This document shows, one piece after another, positions 7,654 through 15,562 of a stretch of DNA of 64,000 nt. The stretch spans positions 392,038 to 456,037 of the forward strand of contig NZ_PGFZ01000001.1 of NCBI RefSeq assembly GCF_002923755.1, in the 5' to 3' direction. Position numbers and translations under genes: made by a program. Below the pieces are notes generated by a model that did not search any database, was not told where the DNA came from, and worked only from the letters and a program-made list of their open reading frames with translations. Source of the DNA: Methylovulum psychrotolerans. GTDB taxonomy: Bacteria; Pseudomonadota; Gammaproteobacteria; Methylococcales; Methylomonadaceae. Within the stretch, counting starts at the first letter, position 1. Every line of letters starts with the position of its first letter.

Positions 7654-9798
7654 TTACTTGGGGGCTTTTGCTATTTCGGGGTGTATCAAGAACTTTTTTG
7701 ATGTCCTGCCACCGGACGGCTTTTTAGTGATGAATGGCCGCAAATAACCCAACTCTACCAATACCGCCAATGCGTCGTTGATAGTGTCCATTGTGTCCAA
7801 GCCCGTCCAGCCGCCTTGTTTTATCTCGCGCGGGGTGAACTTGTCCTGTAAATGGCCGGACTGGATTTTTTTCAGTATCGTGCTGGCATGGGCTTCTATC
7901 GGGTCAATGGCACTGCCATAAATTCTCATGGCATGGCTTTCGAGGTAGCCACTAAACGCAATGGCTTTTAATAAGGATTTCAGGCTTATCCTGTCATTAT
8001 GGGTACTGTCATCGGCCAAGTGGATAATCACCGCCAATGAAGGCACAAGGCTGTTAAATTTGCCTAGGTGCGATTCAATCGCGGGGTGGATGTCGTCCGC
8101 CCGTTGCCTGTCGAACAGGTCAAGATACCAATCATCAAAAACCGCTTGGGCATCGGGTGCGAACCGCGCCGGATTGTCGCCAAAACCCTCCCAGACGGCC
8201 AAGCGGTCAAACACGGCATAAGCGGCGTTTTTGGCTTGGGTGTCGGGGTAGGTGTCGATGGGGTGGTCTTTGGTCAAATCAGGGTAAACCATCAATTGGA
8301 ACCGTTGGATAAAACCGTCATCGCCCGAACCGCCGTTCATGGCGTGATGTAAATAACCTTGTAAGCGGGTCGGCTGAATGCCGCCCAACAAGGCCACACA
8401 CGTCGATTCTATATCAATTGTGCCGCGCCCTATACGGTCGAAAGTGTACCGCCCTTTGCCGTCGAAACACTCCAGATAAAAGGCGCGGTCATTGGCGCGG
8501 TCTTCGCGGTCGATGGTTTTTAAAAATCCGGCGATTTCGTCACGGTACAAAAGCAACCCGTTTGGGTTTTCGTTTAACAGTTCGCCCAATTTTTCGATGG
8601 TCACATCATTGACCTTAAAACGCCGCCTAGTGGGGGCCTGTATGTTCGCCATGCTGTCGGCGGACTCGCGTAACAGAATTTCCGCCACCGCTCGGTTTTC
8701 GGCTTTGTTGTCTTTTTTCTTAAGTAAGTCGATAGCGTCCTTTTCGGCAATATCCCGTATGATTTTGGCGGTCATCAGTTCGGCATCGTTTCTGGATTTT
8801 TCAGCGTCAAATTGTTGCTTGCCGTCAATTTCAAGCCGATCCAAAGGCTTAAGCACTTCTGACAAGGCGGGGGATTTTTTGGCGGAAGCCCTGCCGATTG
8901 CCAAGCCCCACAAGTTAGGCACGACAATCCAATCACTGCATTTATTGGGCTGAACCGCGCCCTTTTTGCCGATCACCGACGACAAGGCCACCATTGCCCC
9001 GATTGCCCCATAATCAACGGGTGAAGCTTGCCGCCTCGCTATGTCCTGAACCCATACGGCAAAGGCATCGGGTAACATCGTGCCGTCAAAGGCTTGCACG
9101 GGCTTTAGGGTGATGCTAATCGGCGTGGGGGCTTCCCATTCAGGAACGTTGATATTTTCATCAGCCACACGCCAGCTATCCGGCACGGGTTCGGCGGTTT
9201 TCAGTTTGGTTTTTAATTCAGCCACCGCCCACGCGGTCGAGTCCGCCGGAAATGGCGCGTAACCATCCCAATCCGGCGCGTGGTTTTGTAACCAGTCCAC
9301 AATGTCGCCACCGTCCGGCAAGCCTTCCAGCCGGATTATTTTAACGGTCGGCGGTGAGTCCAAGGCCATTAACGCCCTGTAAGCGGTTTGCGCGTAGTGT
9401 TCGCCCGGTTTGTCATTGTCAGGCAGTAAATAAACGGTCTTGAAACCATTGAAGGGTGTCCAATCGGTGTTGTTTGCCGCGTTTGCGCCACCTAAAGAAG
9501 TGACCGCGCAAATACCAAGCCCTTGCCCTGCCGCTGCTGATTTTTCGCCCTCAGGAAGGATAATGGCTTTATTTTTCGGTTGTTTTGCCAGCCTGTCCAG
9601 CCCAAACAAAGGGCGCGGGTCATCAGGTGCGCCCGCCGCCCAACCGGAACCGCTGCGTTTAAAAAATGGCACGATGTCTTTCTTGCCGCTGCCGTCCTGA
9701 TACCTGCCAACAATCCCGATAATTTGGCCTTGGCTGTCACGATAAGGCCATGCGTGGATTAAGGGCTTGCCGTTATAGATTTTGGGTATGCCGCTCAT
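7654..9798 (-). CDS. Toprim plus DUF3987-like replication protein of element 1
   Basis: The N-terminus carries a Toprim domain (PEGEKSAAA near residue 85, LLPDNDKPG near 125-135) of the kind used by DnaG-type primases and phage replication proteins. The remaining ~500 residues resemble the DUF3987 family found next to such domains in P4-like elements and prophages (NGLLLYRDEIAGFLKTIDRE). I chose the ATG at 9798, which overlaps the TGA of the upstream CHC2 gene as ATGA. A TTG four codons earlier is also open. The first ~170 residues are nearly identical to the element 2 homologue and the rest is diverged. Together with the separate zinc-finger protein it should form the replication initiator/primase. 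No clear P-loop was read in the C-terminal part. Confidence 0.8.
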   Translation of the reverse strand: MSGIPKIYNGKPLIHAWPYRDSQGQIIGIVGRYQDGSGKKDIVPFFKRSGSGWAAGAPDDPRPLFGLDRLAKQPKNKAIILPEGEKSAAAGQGLGICAVTSLGGANAANNTDWTPFNGFKTVYLLPDNDKPGEHYAQTAYRALMALDSPPTVKIIRLEGLPDGGDIVDWLQNHAPDWDGYAPFPADSTAWAVAELKTKLKTAEPVPDSWRVADENINVPEWEAPTPISITLKPVQAFDGTMLPDAFAVWVQDIARRQASPVDYGAIGAMVALSSVIGKKGAVQPNKCSDWIVVPNLWGLAIGRASAKKSPALSEVLKPLDRLEIDGKQQFDAEKSRNDAELMTAKIIRDIAEKDAIDLLKKKDNKAENRAVAEILLRESADSMANIQAPTRRRFKVNDVTIEKLGELLNENPNGLLLYRDEIAGFLKTIDREDRANDRAFYLECFDGKGRYTFDRIGRGTIDIESTCVALLGGIQPTRLQGYLHHAMNGGSGDDGFIQRFQLMVYPDLTKDHPIDTYPDTQAKNAAYAVFDRLAVWEGFGDNPARFAPDAQAVFDDWYLDLFDRQRADDIHPAIESHLGKFNSLVPSLAVIIHLADDSTHNDRISLKSLLKAIAFSGYLESHAMRIYGSAIDPIEAHASTILKKIQSGHLQDKFTPREIKQGGWTGLDTMDTINDALAVLVELGYLRPFITKKPSGGRTSKKFLIHPEIAKAPK

Positions 9799-10145
9799 AA
9801 AAGCCCCCAATCGTCGGCCAGCTTTGCCAGCGCATCGGTAAATTTAAGCCCGTACAGGCTCATGGTGAAGGCGATCACATCACCGCCCCCCGCATCACAT
9901 GAAAAGCACTTAAACGCGCCCGTCTCCAGATTGACGCGAAAACTGCCCGCCCTGTTGTCGTCATGGAACGGGCATAAACCGCCGTCGTTCCAGCCGTGTT
10001 TTTTTAGCGGTGCGCCGGGCAGTTCGTGGCGGTAAAAATCTGCCGGGCTTAGGGTTTGCCGGATATGGTCGGCGTTCAATGGGCGGGTGTGCCGCCGTTG
10101 GTTTATTGGTAGCCCTGATGGTCGGCTATAGTTTTGTTTGCTCAT
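9795..10145 (-). CDS. CHC2-type primase zinc-finger protein (element 1)
   Basis: This 116-residue protein has the CHC2 zinc ribbon of DnaG-type primases: LCPFHDD, then FKCFSC about 20 residues further on, giving the C-x2-H...C-x2-C ligand set, followed by GGGDVIAFTM. Alone it would only bind the template. The Toprim catalytic part is encoded by the next gene, overlapping by 4 bp (ATGA), so a primase normally made as one chain is split in two here. The homologue at 21516-21866 differs by only a few residues (CDAGGG versus CGVGGG). The upstream hairpin at 10234-10268 separates it from the AlpA-Ash transcript. Confidence 0.85.
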   Translation of the reverse strand: MSKQNYSRPSGLPINQRRHTRPLNADHIRQTLSPADFYRHELPGAPLKKHGWNDGGLCPFHDDNRAGSFRVNLETGAFKCFSCDAGGGDVIAFTMSLYGLKFTDALAKLADDWGLL

Positions 10146-10233
10146 GTTGGTTTACCCTTGCATTACGCGGGTGGCGCACGGCTTGGCAATCGGGTATTAT
10201 TAACCCTGCTGATTGATTGCCGTTACCGCACAC

Positions 10234-10268
10234 AAAAGCCCGCTAATTATCCGATTAGTGGGCTTTTT
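10234..10268 (-). terminator. terminator/attenuator between Ash-like ORF and primase module (element 1)
   Basis: An inverted repeat with 14-bp arms (AAAAGCCCGCTAAT against ATTAGTGGGCTTTT, one wobble) encloses a 6-nt loop and has A/T runs on both sides. An equivalent sits at 21393-21427 in element 2. Its position between the early AlpA-Ash genes and the replication genes resembles the P4 layout, where early transcription terminates before the primase gene under immunity control. Confidence 0.65.
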
Positions 10269-10927
10269 TATGCCTGTTGGTTTTGCGTTCTGCATTCTTC
10301 AAGAAGGGCGGAACGCCAAACGGCAAGGCATAGGCCGTGCAGGTTTTGGGTATCCCTAAGCCCTGTTTGTCGGTGGCTGGGTTCTCGCGGGTGCGGGGCG
10401 GTCTGTGATGAACAACCCCAAGGTTTCCCCAAGGTTTGGGCTTCGTTATCGCGGGTGCGGGGTGGACGGTTTGGGGTGGCTTGGCCTTGGGCAGGCGGAT
10501 TTTGGGCGTGGGTGTCTTGTGGGTTCATGCGGTGAAACCTATGCTTAAGAAGGGGATAACCGCCGCCCATGCTTCTCACGGCATGGGTGGCGGACTGTAA
10601 TGGGGTGAGAATACCGCGCATAGGTGCGGCAAGCCGCGAAGGCTTCCCAAAACAGCCCGCCATAATGAATGGGCGACACAAGGCCGCACAAAATGAAGGA
10701 CGTAAAAAAACCACAGATAACCGTGGCGTTTTATCGCCTATGCTAAAAAACGGGTTCTCACGCCCGACTGCCAGCAATGCACTGACAGTGTGGCGATTGT
10801 CCAGTAATAGCCGTGGTGGTGTCAAGCCGTCCGCCCAATTTTCGTACCCTTGCCTAAACCTTGCTATTTTTCCGGCGTTAAACCTTGTATAAACCTTGTT
10901 ATTTCTATTGTGCGTTGTGTCGATCAT
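10268..10927 (-). CDS. Ash/Icd-like early protein (coding uncertain in the C-terminal half)
   Basis: This 219-residue frame overlaps the AlpA stop by 4 bp (ATGA). The first ~100 residues keep the pattern of the phage Ash/Icd-like family found beside P4-type AlpA genes: VSALLAVGRENPF, then FIMAGCFGKPSRLAA, then ATHAVRSMGGGYP. Homology to the 197-residue frame in element 2 is clear over that part. After MGGGYP the two elements keep their DNA similarity but in different frames, so the end of the protein is not trustworthy. The region may act mainly as RNA: a strong hairpin (10560-10593) lies inside it. In P4, the overlapping transcript region gives immunity RNA and a cell-division effect. Either role is inferred here. 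Confidence 0.5.
   Translation of the reverse strand: MIDTTHNRNNKVYTRFNAGKIARFRQGYENWADGLTPPRLLLDNRHTVSALLAVGRENPFFSIGDKTPRLSVVFLRPSFCAALCRPFIMAGCFGKPSRLAAPMRGILTPLQSATHAVRSMGGGYPLLKHRFHRMNPQDTHAQNPPAQGQATPNRPPRTRDNEAQTLGKPWGCSSQTAPHPREPSHRQTGLRDTQNLHGLCLAVWRSALLEECRTQNQQA
10560..10593 (-). ncRNA. conserved hairpin within the Ash-like region (element 1)
   Basis: The arms CCGCCGCCCATGC and GCATGGGTGGCGG pair around an 8-nt loop. The transcript-strand version is conserved at 21131-21164 in element 2, where loop bases differ but both arms are kept. This may be a structured immunity RNA like P4 CI, or simply part of the Ash coding sequence. Conservation of the arms with variation in the loop favours an RNA role. 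Confidence 0.35.
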
Positions 10928-11181
10928 ACAGCACCGCCCATTGATTCAATCAAAGCGCGGATGTCCTCGGAACGCCAAGCAACCGAACGCTCTCCCAATT
11001 TAACGGGCTTGGGGTATTTTCCCGATTTGACACCGTTTAAAAACGTGGTTCGGCCAATGGGCAGAATGGCGGGAATGGGCGGGTTAGCCTTCGGGTTGCC
11101 GATAATTTGCCAAAGCCGCAATAATGCGCACTCTTGCAGGTGGTGGGGTTGGTGGTTGGATTGTGTAGCCATGCTTTGCAC
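10924..11181 (-). CDS. AlpA-family transcriptional regulator (element 1)
   Basis: This 85-residue protein has the winged-helix AlpA pattern: IGRTTFLNGVKSGKYPKPVKLGERSVAWRSED, with the recognition helix, the KYPKPVKLG wing and the W-R-x-x-D ending. AlpA-type proteins activate integrase/excision or early genes in P4-like prophages. It sits directly upstream of the Ash-like ORF with a 4-bp overlap. The N-terminal ~25 residues look unstructured, and the start could be M4 (MATQSNHQ). Element 2 carries a shorter, different AlpA at 20621-20803, so the regulator is less conserved than the genes after it. Confidence 0.8.
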   Translation of the reverse strand: MQSMATQSNHQPHHLQECALLRLWQIIGNPKANPPIPAILPIGRTTFLNGVKSGKYPKPVKLGERSVAWRSEDIRALIESMGGAV

Positions 11182-11257
11182 CTCTTTGATGCTTGTTGTA
11201 CATAGCTACGGTATTCTAGGCATATTTTTTAACTTGTCAGGGATTCAAAAAGCCGTT

Positions 11258-11809
11258 TTAAATCCCCATATACTTTTCAAAGGCATACGCTTGATTTATA
11301 AAAAAGTCATCGCCGCCTATCTCAGTGTAATAACGTTTTAACGTGTCGGCATCTATTGACTCGCCGTTGATTTTCCAACTGTTTGATACCCATTCAGCCG
11401 ACTCCATAAGCGTTGACGGTTCCCCACGGTTCTTGGTAGCCATCCGGTACAAAAACATGTTATGAAGAAACCCCAGCCTTACAGCATGATTACTATACTG
11501 CTTAATAGGATGTCCTGTACCTTTCTTGGGCTTTAAATTGAAAGATTCGTCTAATGATTTGAATTTTTCCGGTTCCCCAACAATTTGGTGCTGGCAGATA
11601 TAAGATGAAAACACCTTTGCAATTGCTTTCATAACCTTTTCGTCTGGCTGTATTCCATTGGTTACGGCTGCTGAAAAATGCTGTAAAACTTGCAATGAGT
11701 TTAAGGCGTTGTCGGTGTTAACCTCATCCGGCAGACGCAACGCCCATTTAACCTTAAGCTCATAGTCTATGTCGTTTTTCATTAAACACACTCCATCAAG
11801 TGCAATCAT
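11258..11809 (-). CDS. hypothetical protein of element 1
   Basis: I do not recognise this 183-residue protein. It is helical by composition, with no membrane segment or metal motif. An internal start at codon 10 (11782, MKNDIDYELKVKWALRLPDE) is more natural than the upstream ATG. It lies between the integrase and AlpA, the usual place for accessory or cargo genes. It has no counterpart in element 2, where the gene next to the integrase is a different 268-residue protein. Codon use looks slightly AT-richer than the primase genes. No function is proposed. Confidence 0.55.
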   Translation of the reverse strand: MIALDGVCLMKNDIDYELKVKWALRLPDEVNTDNALNSLQVLQHFSAAVTNGIQPDEKVMKAIAKVFSSYICQHQIVGEPEKFKSLDESFNLKPKKGTGHPIKQYSNHAVRLGFLHNMFLYRMATKNRGEPSTLMESAEWVSNSWKINGESIDADTLKRYYTEIGGDDFFINQAYAFEKYMGI

Positions 11810-11889
11810 TACGAAGGATTAACCGGAAATAGGGTAATGACTCCTACTTGTCGCCCCGTCGGGCTATCCGGTTAAATTTGGTTATACTG

Positions 11890-13095
11890 TCATCCTGCCT
11901 TTTTGAACGCGATCACCTGCGCCCCATTCTTCAAACCGTCCAGATAATCCGCCCATGACTGCATCATTTTCCGGCGTTCGGCCAGGTGCTGCGCCCGATT
12001 GTAGGCGGCTTTTACGCGGTTGCGTTCGGCGTGGGCTAACTGGCGTTCGATCATGTCCGAATGGAAGCCTTGTTCGTGTAAAAGGGTGCTGGCGGTGGTG
12101 CGGAACCCGTGGGCGGTATGCTGGCCTTGGTAGCCCATGCGCCGGATTGCCATGCCGATAGATTCACGGCTAATGTGCTTTTCACCGTTTTGCCCTTGAT
12201 TGCTGGCAAAGACATATTGTTGGTTGCCCGTAAGCGGCTGAATGTCTCTCAGCAAGGCGATTGCCTGAGTGCTTAACGGCACGATGTGTGCGTCCTTCAT
12301 TTTCATTTTGTCGCTGGCTATGCGCCATTCCGCCGCTTCAAGGTCAAATTCCGCCCATTCCGCCGCCGCAAGGTTGGCAGGTCGGGCAAATATCAAGGGT
12401 TGCAATTGCAGGGCGGTTCTGACCACAAAACCGCCTTTATAGGCATCAATATCGCGTAACAATTGCCCTAACGGCTTAGGTTCGGTTATCGCCGGATAGT
12501 GGCCGCGTACAGGCGAAGGCAATGCCCCGCGCAAGTCGGCGGTTACGTCGCGCTCTGCCCTGCCCGTGGCGATCCCGTAGCGTATGGCTTGCCCGATAAA
12601 CTGCTTGGTTCTGGCGGCGGTTTCAATCGCGCCCCGGTCAACAATGCGCCGCAAGGTCGCCAGCACCTCAACGGCGGACAAGTCCTTAAGCGGCCTATTG
12701 CCAAGCCACGGGAATACATCACGTTCAAAACATTCATTAACGTGTTTGCGGTGGCTTTCGCTCCAGTTGGGTTTTGCCGCCATGAATTCCTTGGCAATCG
12801 CGGCAAACGTGTTTTCCGCACTGCCTGTCTTTTCGATTTTGCGGGTTAAGCTAGGGTCTATGCCGCTATCCAATTGCTTACGGGCTTCATCGCGTTTATC
12901 ACGCGCTTGCTTAAGGCCTATTTCAGGATATACCCCCAAGGCCAATACCTTTTCATGTCCGGCAAACCGAAACTTAAAGCGGAAATATTTAGAGCCGTTA
13001 GGTTTAACCAAAAGATATAAACCCTTTTCATCCGCTAACTTATAGGGCTTTTCTTTGGGCTTGGCGTTCTTGCAGGTGGGGTCAGATAAGGCCAT
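11890..13095 (-). CDS. P4-type tyrosine integrase of element 1
   Basis: This 401-residue integrase should insert and excise element 1 at the 3' end of tRNA-Ser(GGA). The N-terminal DUF4102-type arm-binding domain is present (NAKPKEKPYKLADEKGLYLLVKPNGSK). Catalytic residues are visible: Arg in FARPANLAAAEWAEFD near residue 245, the H-x-x-R box in HGFRTTAST near 340, a later His in QLAHAERN, and the nucleophile Tyr in KAAYNRAQ near 375. It starts about 165 bp from the tRNA end and reads into the element. A TGGGGGTA octamer at 13097-13104, the inverse of the arm-type word, touches its start, which would allow autoregulation. Confidence 0.95.
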   Translation of the reverse strand: MALSDPTCKNAKPKEKPYKLADEKGLYLLVKPNGSKYFRFKFRFAGHEKVLALGVYPEIGLKQARDKRDEARKQLDSGIDPSLTRKIEKTGSAENTFAAIAKEFMAAKPNWSESHRKHVNECFERDVFPWLGNRPLKDLSAVEVLATLRRIVDRGAIETAARTKQFIGQAIRYGIATGRAERDVTADLRGALPSPVRGHYPAITEPKPLGQLLRDIDAYKGGFVVRTALQLQPLIFARPANLAAAEWAEFDLEAAEWRIASDKMKMKDAHIVPLSTQAIALLRDIQPLTGNQQYVFASNQGQNGEKHISRESIGMAIRRMGYQGQHTAHGFRTTASTLLHEQGFHSDMIERQLAHAERNRVKAAYNRAQHLAERRKMMQSWADYLDGLKNGAQVIAFKKAG

Positions 13096-13126
13096 TTGGG
13101 GGTATCTCCATTGGAAGGATGCAATA

Positions 13127-13146
13127 TACCCCCAAAGATACCCCCA
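13127..13146. repeat. paired TACCCCCA octamers, right end of element 1
   Basis: TACCCCCA occurs at 13127-13134 and 13139-13146 (12 bp apart), as at 2205-2224. One inverted copy lies at 13097-13104 and a near copy at 13151-13158. They lie between the integrase start and the attachment repeat, the expected place for integrase arm-binding sites. Confidence 0.55.
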
Positions 13147-13185
13147 CGCTTAGGGGTATGTCAATGTATCTTGTTGCACTTCGTT

Positions 13186-13264
13186 GGACAATAAAAAACC
13201 CGCTAAGCCTTACAGCTTGCGGGTTTCTGTACTTCTTTGCACCCCGGCGGATGCTTGTTTGGCG
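13186..13264. repeat. attR-like direct repeat of element 1
   Basis: This is the second copy of the 79-bp repeat, overlapping the 3' end of the intact tRNA-Ser(GGA) gene and its terminator. It differs from the left copy at two positions. It defines the tRNA-side boundary of element 1. Confidence 0.85.
13193..13226 (-). terminator. tRNA-Ser(GGA) terminator
   Basis: On the minus strand the arms AAACCCGC and GCGGGTTT, with an inner AAGC/GCTT pairing, are followed by a T run. It lies just downstream of the tRNA 3' end. A near-identical copy remains in the left attachment repeat. Confidence 0.75.
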
Positions 13265-13347
13265 GAGAAAGAGGGATTCGAACCCTCGATACGTTACCGT
13301 ATACACACTTTCCAGGCGTGCGCCTTCGACCGCTCGGCCATCTCTCC
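13260..13347 (-). tRNA. tRNA-Ser (anticodon GGA)
   Basis: The 88-nt minus-strand gene begins GGAGAGATGGCCGAGCGG and ends with an encoded CCA. The anticodon loop CTGGAAA gives GGA. The long variable arm (TGTATACGGTAACGTATCG) is typical of class II serine tRNAs, and the T-loop GGTTCGAATCC is intact. It is the integration target of element 1, and its acceptor end lies in the duplicated sequence. Confidence 0.97.
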
Positions 13348-13424
13348 TGATACTTTCTGTAGAGCTACAGATAGCCCGATAGGATAAGGCAAATCGGGCT
13401 GTTTTGCAAGCGGTTTTGGGATTT

Positions 13425-15329
13425 TTACGCTTCGTTGGCGGCTTCCAGATCGTTCCAGCGCTGATAGGTCTGCTCCAATTGGGTTTCCAGCTTCTTTAAG
13501 TCATCCAGGGCTTTATTGACTTTATCCGGCGCGTTTTTATAAAAGCCGGGGTCGCCGATTTGTTGGGTTAAGGCGGCTTGCTGGGTTTCCAGTTGGTCTA
13601 TCAGCTCCGGCAGTTGCTTAAGCTCTTGTTGTTCTTTATAGCTGAGCTTTTTCTTTTTCGCACCGCTGCTGGGTTCCGGTGTTGGTGCTGCTTGGGCGGA
13701 CGGATTTTTTTTCGCGGGTGCGGGGCTGGCGGGTTTGCTTTGGCAATAGTCTAGCCAGTCGGTATAGCCACCGATAAATTCCTGCACTTTACTGGAGCCG
13801 TCCAGCACGAAGACGCTGGTGACGACGTTATCGAGGAAAGCACGGTCATGGCTGACCAGCAATAAGGTGCCTTCGTAGTTAATCAGTTTTTCTTCCAGCA
13901 ATTCTAGGGTTTCTAAGTCCAAATCGTTGGTCGGTTCGTCCATGACGATGAGGTTGGCGGGCTTGGTGAACAGCCGTGCCAATAATAGGCGGTTTTTTTC
14001 GCCCCCTGACAAGCTTTTGACGGGCGAGCGGGCACGCGCGGGGGCGAACAGGAAATCGCCCAGGTAGGACATGACGTGGCGTTTATTGCCTGCTATTTCG
14101 ACGTAGTCGCTGCCATTGGCGACGGTTTCGGCGACGGTGGCTTCGGGGTCGAGTTGGTCGCGCAATTGATCGAAGTAGGCAATTTCTAGCCGTGTGCCCT
14201 GCTCTATGCTGCCCGTGCTGGGTTCCAATTGTTTGAGCAGCAGTTTTAATAACGTGGACTTGCCCGCGCCGTTTGCGCCGATCAGGCCGATTTTGTCGCC
14301 GCGCTGAATCAGGGCGGAAAAGTTGTTAATGAGCATTTTTTCGCCATAGCCAAAACAAATGTCTTTAACTTCGATGACTTTTTTGCCTGAGGCATCGGCT
14401 TTTTCCATTGCCAAGCGAGCGGTGCCTTGGGTATTGCGGCGTTCGGCGCGTTCGGCGCGTAATTTTTCCAGGGCGCGGACGCGGCCTTCGTTGCGGGTGC
14501 GCCGCGCTTTTACGCCTTGGCGTATCCACACTTCTTCATCGGCGAGTTTTTTGTCAAATTCGGCGTTTTGGTTGGCCTCGTCTTCCAAGGCGGCGGCTTT
14601 GCGGCGCAGATAGTCGTCGTAAGTGCCTTGCCAAGACACGAGGTTGCCGCGATCCAGGTCGACAATACGGGTGGCCAGACGTTGCAGGAAGGAACGGTCA
14701 TGGGTGACGAACAAGACCGCGCCTTGAAAGGCGAGGATTTGTTCTTCCAGCCAAGTGATGCTTTCAAAGTCGAGGTGGTTGGTCGGCTCGTCCAGCAGCA
14801 GGACTTCGGGGTCTATGACTAAGGCACGAGCTAGGGCGACCCGGCGCTTCCAGCCGCCGGACAGGCTGTTAACGTCTTTTTCGCCGGGTAAGCCGAGTTT
14901 GCTGAGGGTGGTTTCGACCCGTTGTTGAAAGTGCCAACCATTATGGGCTTCGAGCTTGTGCTGCAAATCGCCCAGTTCATCCAGAGCCTTAGGGTCTTCG
15001 TAGTCCATCGTCATGGACAGGGCATGGTAGCGGGTCAGCCAATGCCCCAGTTCGCCCAGGCCGTCGGCCACGGCATCGTAAATGGTCGCGCCGTCCGGCA
15101 GTTCCGGGGCTTGTTCCAGCCATGCCAGACGCAGTTCGGGTTGCCGCCAGATGTCGCCGTGGTCGGCGTAGATGTTGCCCGCAATAATCTTCATTAAGGT
15201 CGATTTGCCTTCACCGTTGCGTCCGAGCAAGCCGACACGCTCCCCTGCATCCAGTTGAAAATCGGCGTTTTTGAGTAAGGCGTGGGTACCAAATGCGATG
15301 GAGGTGTTGGTTAAACGTAATAAAGGCAT
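13425..15329 (-). CDS. uup: ABC-F family ATPase Uup
   Basis: This 634-residue soluble ABC-F protein has two nucleotide-binding domains and no membrane domain. Domain 1 has GRNGEGKST near residue 35, LSGGWKRRVALARAL and LLLDEPTNHLDF. Domain 2 has GANGAGKST near residue 350, LSGGEKNRLLLARL and VMDEPTNDLDLET. The C-terminal ~80 residues are a charged coiled coil after an Ala/Pro-rich linker, the Uup DNA-binding hallmark. Uup is linked to branched DNA intermediates, transposon excision and ribosome function. It is a chromosomal gene flanked by tRNA-Ser(GGA), so it marks the end of element 1. Confidence 0.93.
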   Translation of the reverse strand: MPLLRLTNTSIAFGTHALLKNADFQLDAGERVGLLGRNGEGKSTLMKIIAGNIYADHGDIWRQPELRLAWLEQAPELPDGATIYDAVADGLGELGHWLTRYHALSMTMDYEDPKALDELGDLQHKLEAHNGWHFQQRVETTLSKLGLPGEKDVNSLSGGWKRRVALARALVIDPEVLLLDEPTNHLDFESITWLEEQILAFQGAVLFVTHDRSFLQRLATRIVDLDRGNLVSWQGTYDDYLRRKAAALEDEANQNAEFDKKLADEEVWIRQGVKARRTRNEGRVRALEKLRAERAERRNTQGTARLAMEKADASGKKVIEVKDICFGYGEKMLINNFSALIQRGDKIGLIGANGAGKSTLLKLLLKQLEPSTGSIEQGTRLEIAYFDQLRDQLDPEATVAETVANGSDYVEIAGNKRHVMSYLGDFLFAPARARSPVKSLSGGEKNRLLLARLFTKPANLIVMDEPTNDLDLETLELLEEKLINYEGTLLLVSHDRAFLDNVVTSVFVLDGSSKVQEFIGGYTDWLDYCQSKPASPAPAKKNPSAQAAPTPEPSSGAKKKKLSYKEQQELKQLPELIDQLETQQAALTQQIGDPGFYKNAPDKVNKALDDLKKLETQLEQTYQRWNDLEAANEA

Positions 15330-15487
15330 GAATGAATGTCTACAGAAGCTAAGAGAGAGGATAAAGCCGTCTATTATATAGAGTCAGCGGCTTTGGGCGC
15401 GGTTTTTTAGTGCCGTTGTTTTGTTAGAGGCCGTACAGGCGGTTATCGCTTGATTTTTGGATGGGTGCAGCCTATGCAGATGTTACC

Positions 15488-15540
15488 TAGGCCTTTCAGG
15501 TTTCTTGCGCCCTTGCGGGGATGAAAATCTGAAAGGCCTA
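15488..15540. repeat. 12-bp inverted repeat
   Basis: TAGGCCTTTCAG (15488-15499) and CTGAAAGGCCTA (15529-15540) are exact inverses with a 29-nt spacer. The repeat lies between uup and the small membrane protein gene. It may act as a bidirectional terminator or be a small dispersed repeat. Confidence 0.5.
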
Positions 15541-15562
15541 AGCCCATTACTGTTAAACCCTT

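Noticed and set aside
13119-13387. Open frames reading through tRNA-Ser(GGA) with peptide KEGFEPSI
   Set aside because: These are tRNA read as protein; the same peptide family arises from tRNA-Ser genes everywhere.
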